From Deltaproteobacteria bacterium (lineage in GTDB: Bacteria > Bdellovibrionota > JACOXK01 > 2-02-FULL-40-11): 6,143 bases of DNA. The notes under the pieces are model-generated. The model was not told the DNA's origin. It did no database searches and was given only the letters and a program-made list of their open reading frames with translations. The stretch is from NCBI GenBank assembly GCA_016193165.1, contig JACPST010000017.1, forward strand, positions 1-6,143, given 5' to 3'. The position numbers and the translations under genes were made by a program. Below are positions 5,882 through 6,143 of the stretch, one piece after another (position 1 is the stretch's first letter; every line of letters begins with the position of its first letter).

Positions 5882-6143
5882 ATGGCGGACGTGGAAAAGA
5901 AGCTGAAGGAGGATCAGAATTTCCGTCTTGGCTTCGAGCATCAGCTCCGGGGCGATATTCACAAAGCCATTGATTTTTACAAAAAATCCCTCGATGAAGT
6001 GCCCACCCCAGAAGCTCATACATTCTTAGCGTGGGCCTATTCTTTCCTCGGATGGTATGATGAAGCCATCGGGGAATGCCAAAAAGCGATTGACATGGAT
6101 CCTGAATTTGGAAATCCATGGAATGATATTGGCGCCTACATGA
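5882..6143 (+). CDS. Tetratricopeptide repeat protein, N-terminal part, cut by window edge
   Basis: The frame from ATG 5882 is open to the window end (87 codons visible). A short charged start (MADVEKKLKEDQ) is followed by a TPR at about 11-42 and a second at about 45-76, which contains AWAYSFLGWYDEAI and ends with the typical AIDMDPEFGNPW. A third repeat begins at about residue 79 (NDIGAYM). Soluble TPR proteins with the GNPWNDIGAY signature occur widely in bacteria, mostly without an assigned role. I infer a cytoplasmic protein-binding scaffold. There is no signal peptide or membrane segment in the visible part. A good extended -10 promoter lies just upstream, with only about five bases of leader and no Shine-Dalgarno, so translation would be nearly leaderless. 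The opposite strand also has an open frame here, but it lacks recognisable sequence. Confidence 0.88.
   Translation, partial: MADVEKKLKEDQNFRLGFEHQLRGDIHKAIDFYKKSLDEVPTPEAHTFLAWAYSFLGWYDEAIGECQKAIDMDPEFGNPWNDIGAYM

Overview
The window is a compact, fairly AT-rich bacterial stretch with no RNA genes, IS elements, CRISPR arrays or prophage. No single gene fixes the taxon. The two-subunit (alpha/beta) E1, the lipA gene placed directly before it and the plain TPR proteins fit many free-living, probably Gram-negative lineages, and I do not name one.

Bases 1-4701 (minus strand) are a tight operon read right to left: lipA (lipoyl synthase), E1 alpha, E1 beta, E2 and lpd (E3, cut by the window edge). 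Junctions are 1 bp, 11 bp, 12 bp and an ATGA overlap. Together they encode a lipoate-dependent 2-oxoacid dehydrogenase complex plus the enzyme that completes its lipoyl cofactor. The E1 subunits resemble both Bacillus-type pyruvate dehydrogenase and branched-chain 2-oxoacid dehydrogenase, so the substrate is left open.

The unusual part is the state of this operon. E1 alpha is frameshifted by a perfect 13-bp tandem duplication; removing one copy restores a normal 371-residue protein. E1 beta is in frame but lacks about 19 residues of one of its most conserved segments, including the catalytic His of the HSQSPE-type motif. The 5' end of lipA carries a 15-bp direct repeat (period 16) that separates its strong Shine-Dalgarno from the start codon of the open frame and creates a 16-codon decoy ORF. 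E2, the visible part of E3 and the lipA body look intact. Either E1 is decaying recently, or the sequence carries assembly or sequencing errors.

Bases 4702-6143 hold a plus-strand gene for a membrane-anchored TPR protein, a convergent minus-strand metallo-beta-lactamase-fold hydrolase of the glyoxalase II/YcbL type (their 3' ends overlap by 32 bp), and the start of a second plus-strand TPR gene. The hydrolase and the second TPR gene diverge from a 68-bp gap whose two predicted promoters share overlapping -35 boxes and would give transcripts with almost no 5' leader. There is no gene-free stretch above 300 bases.
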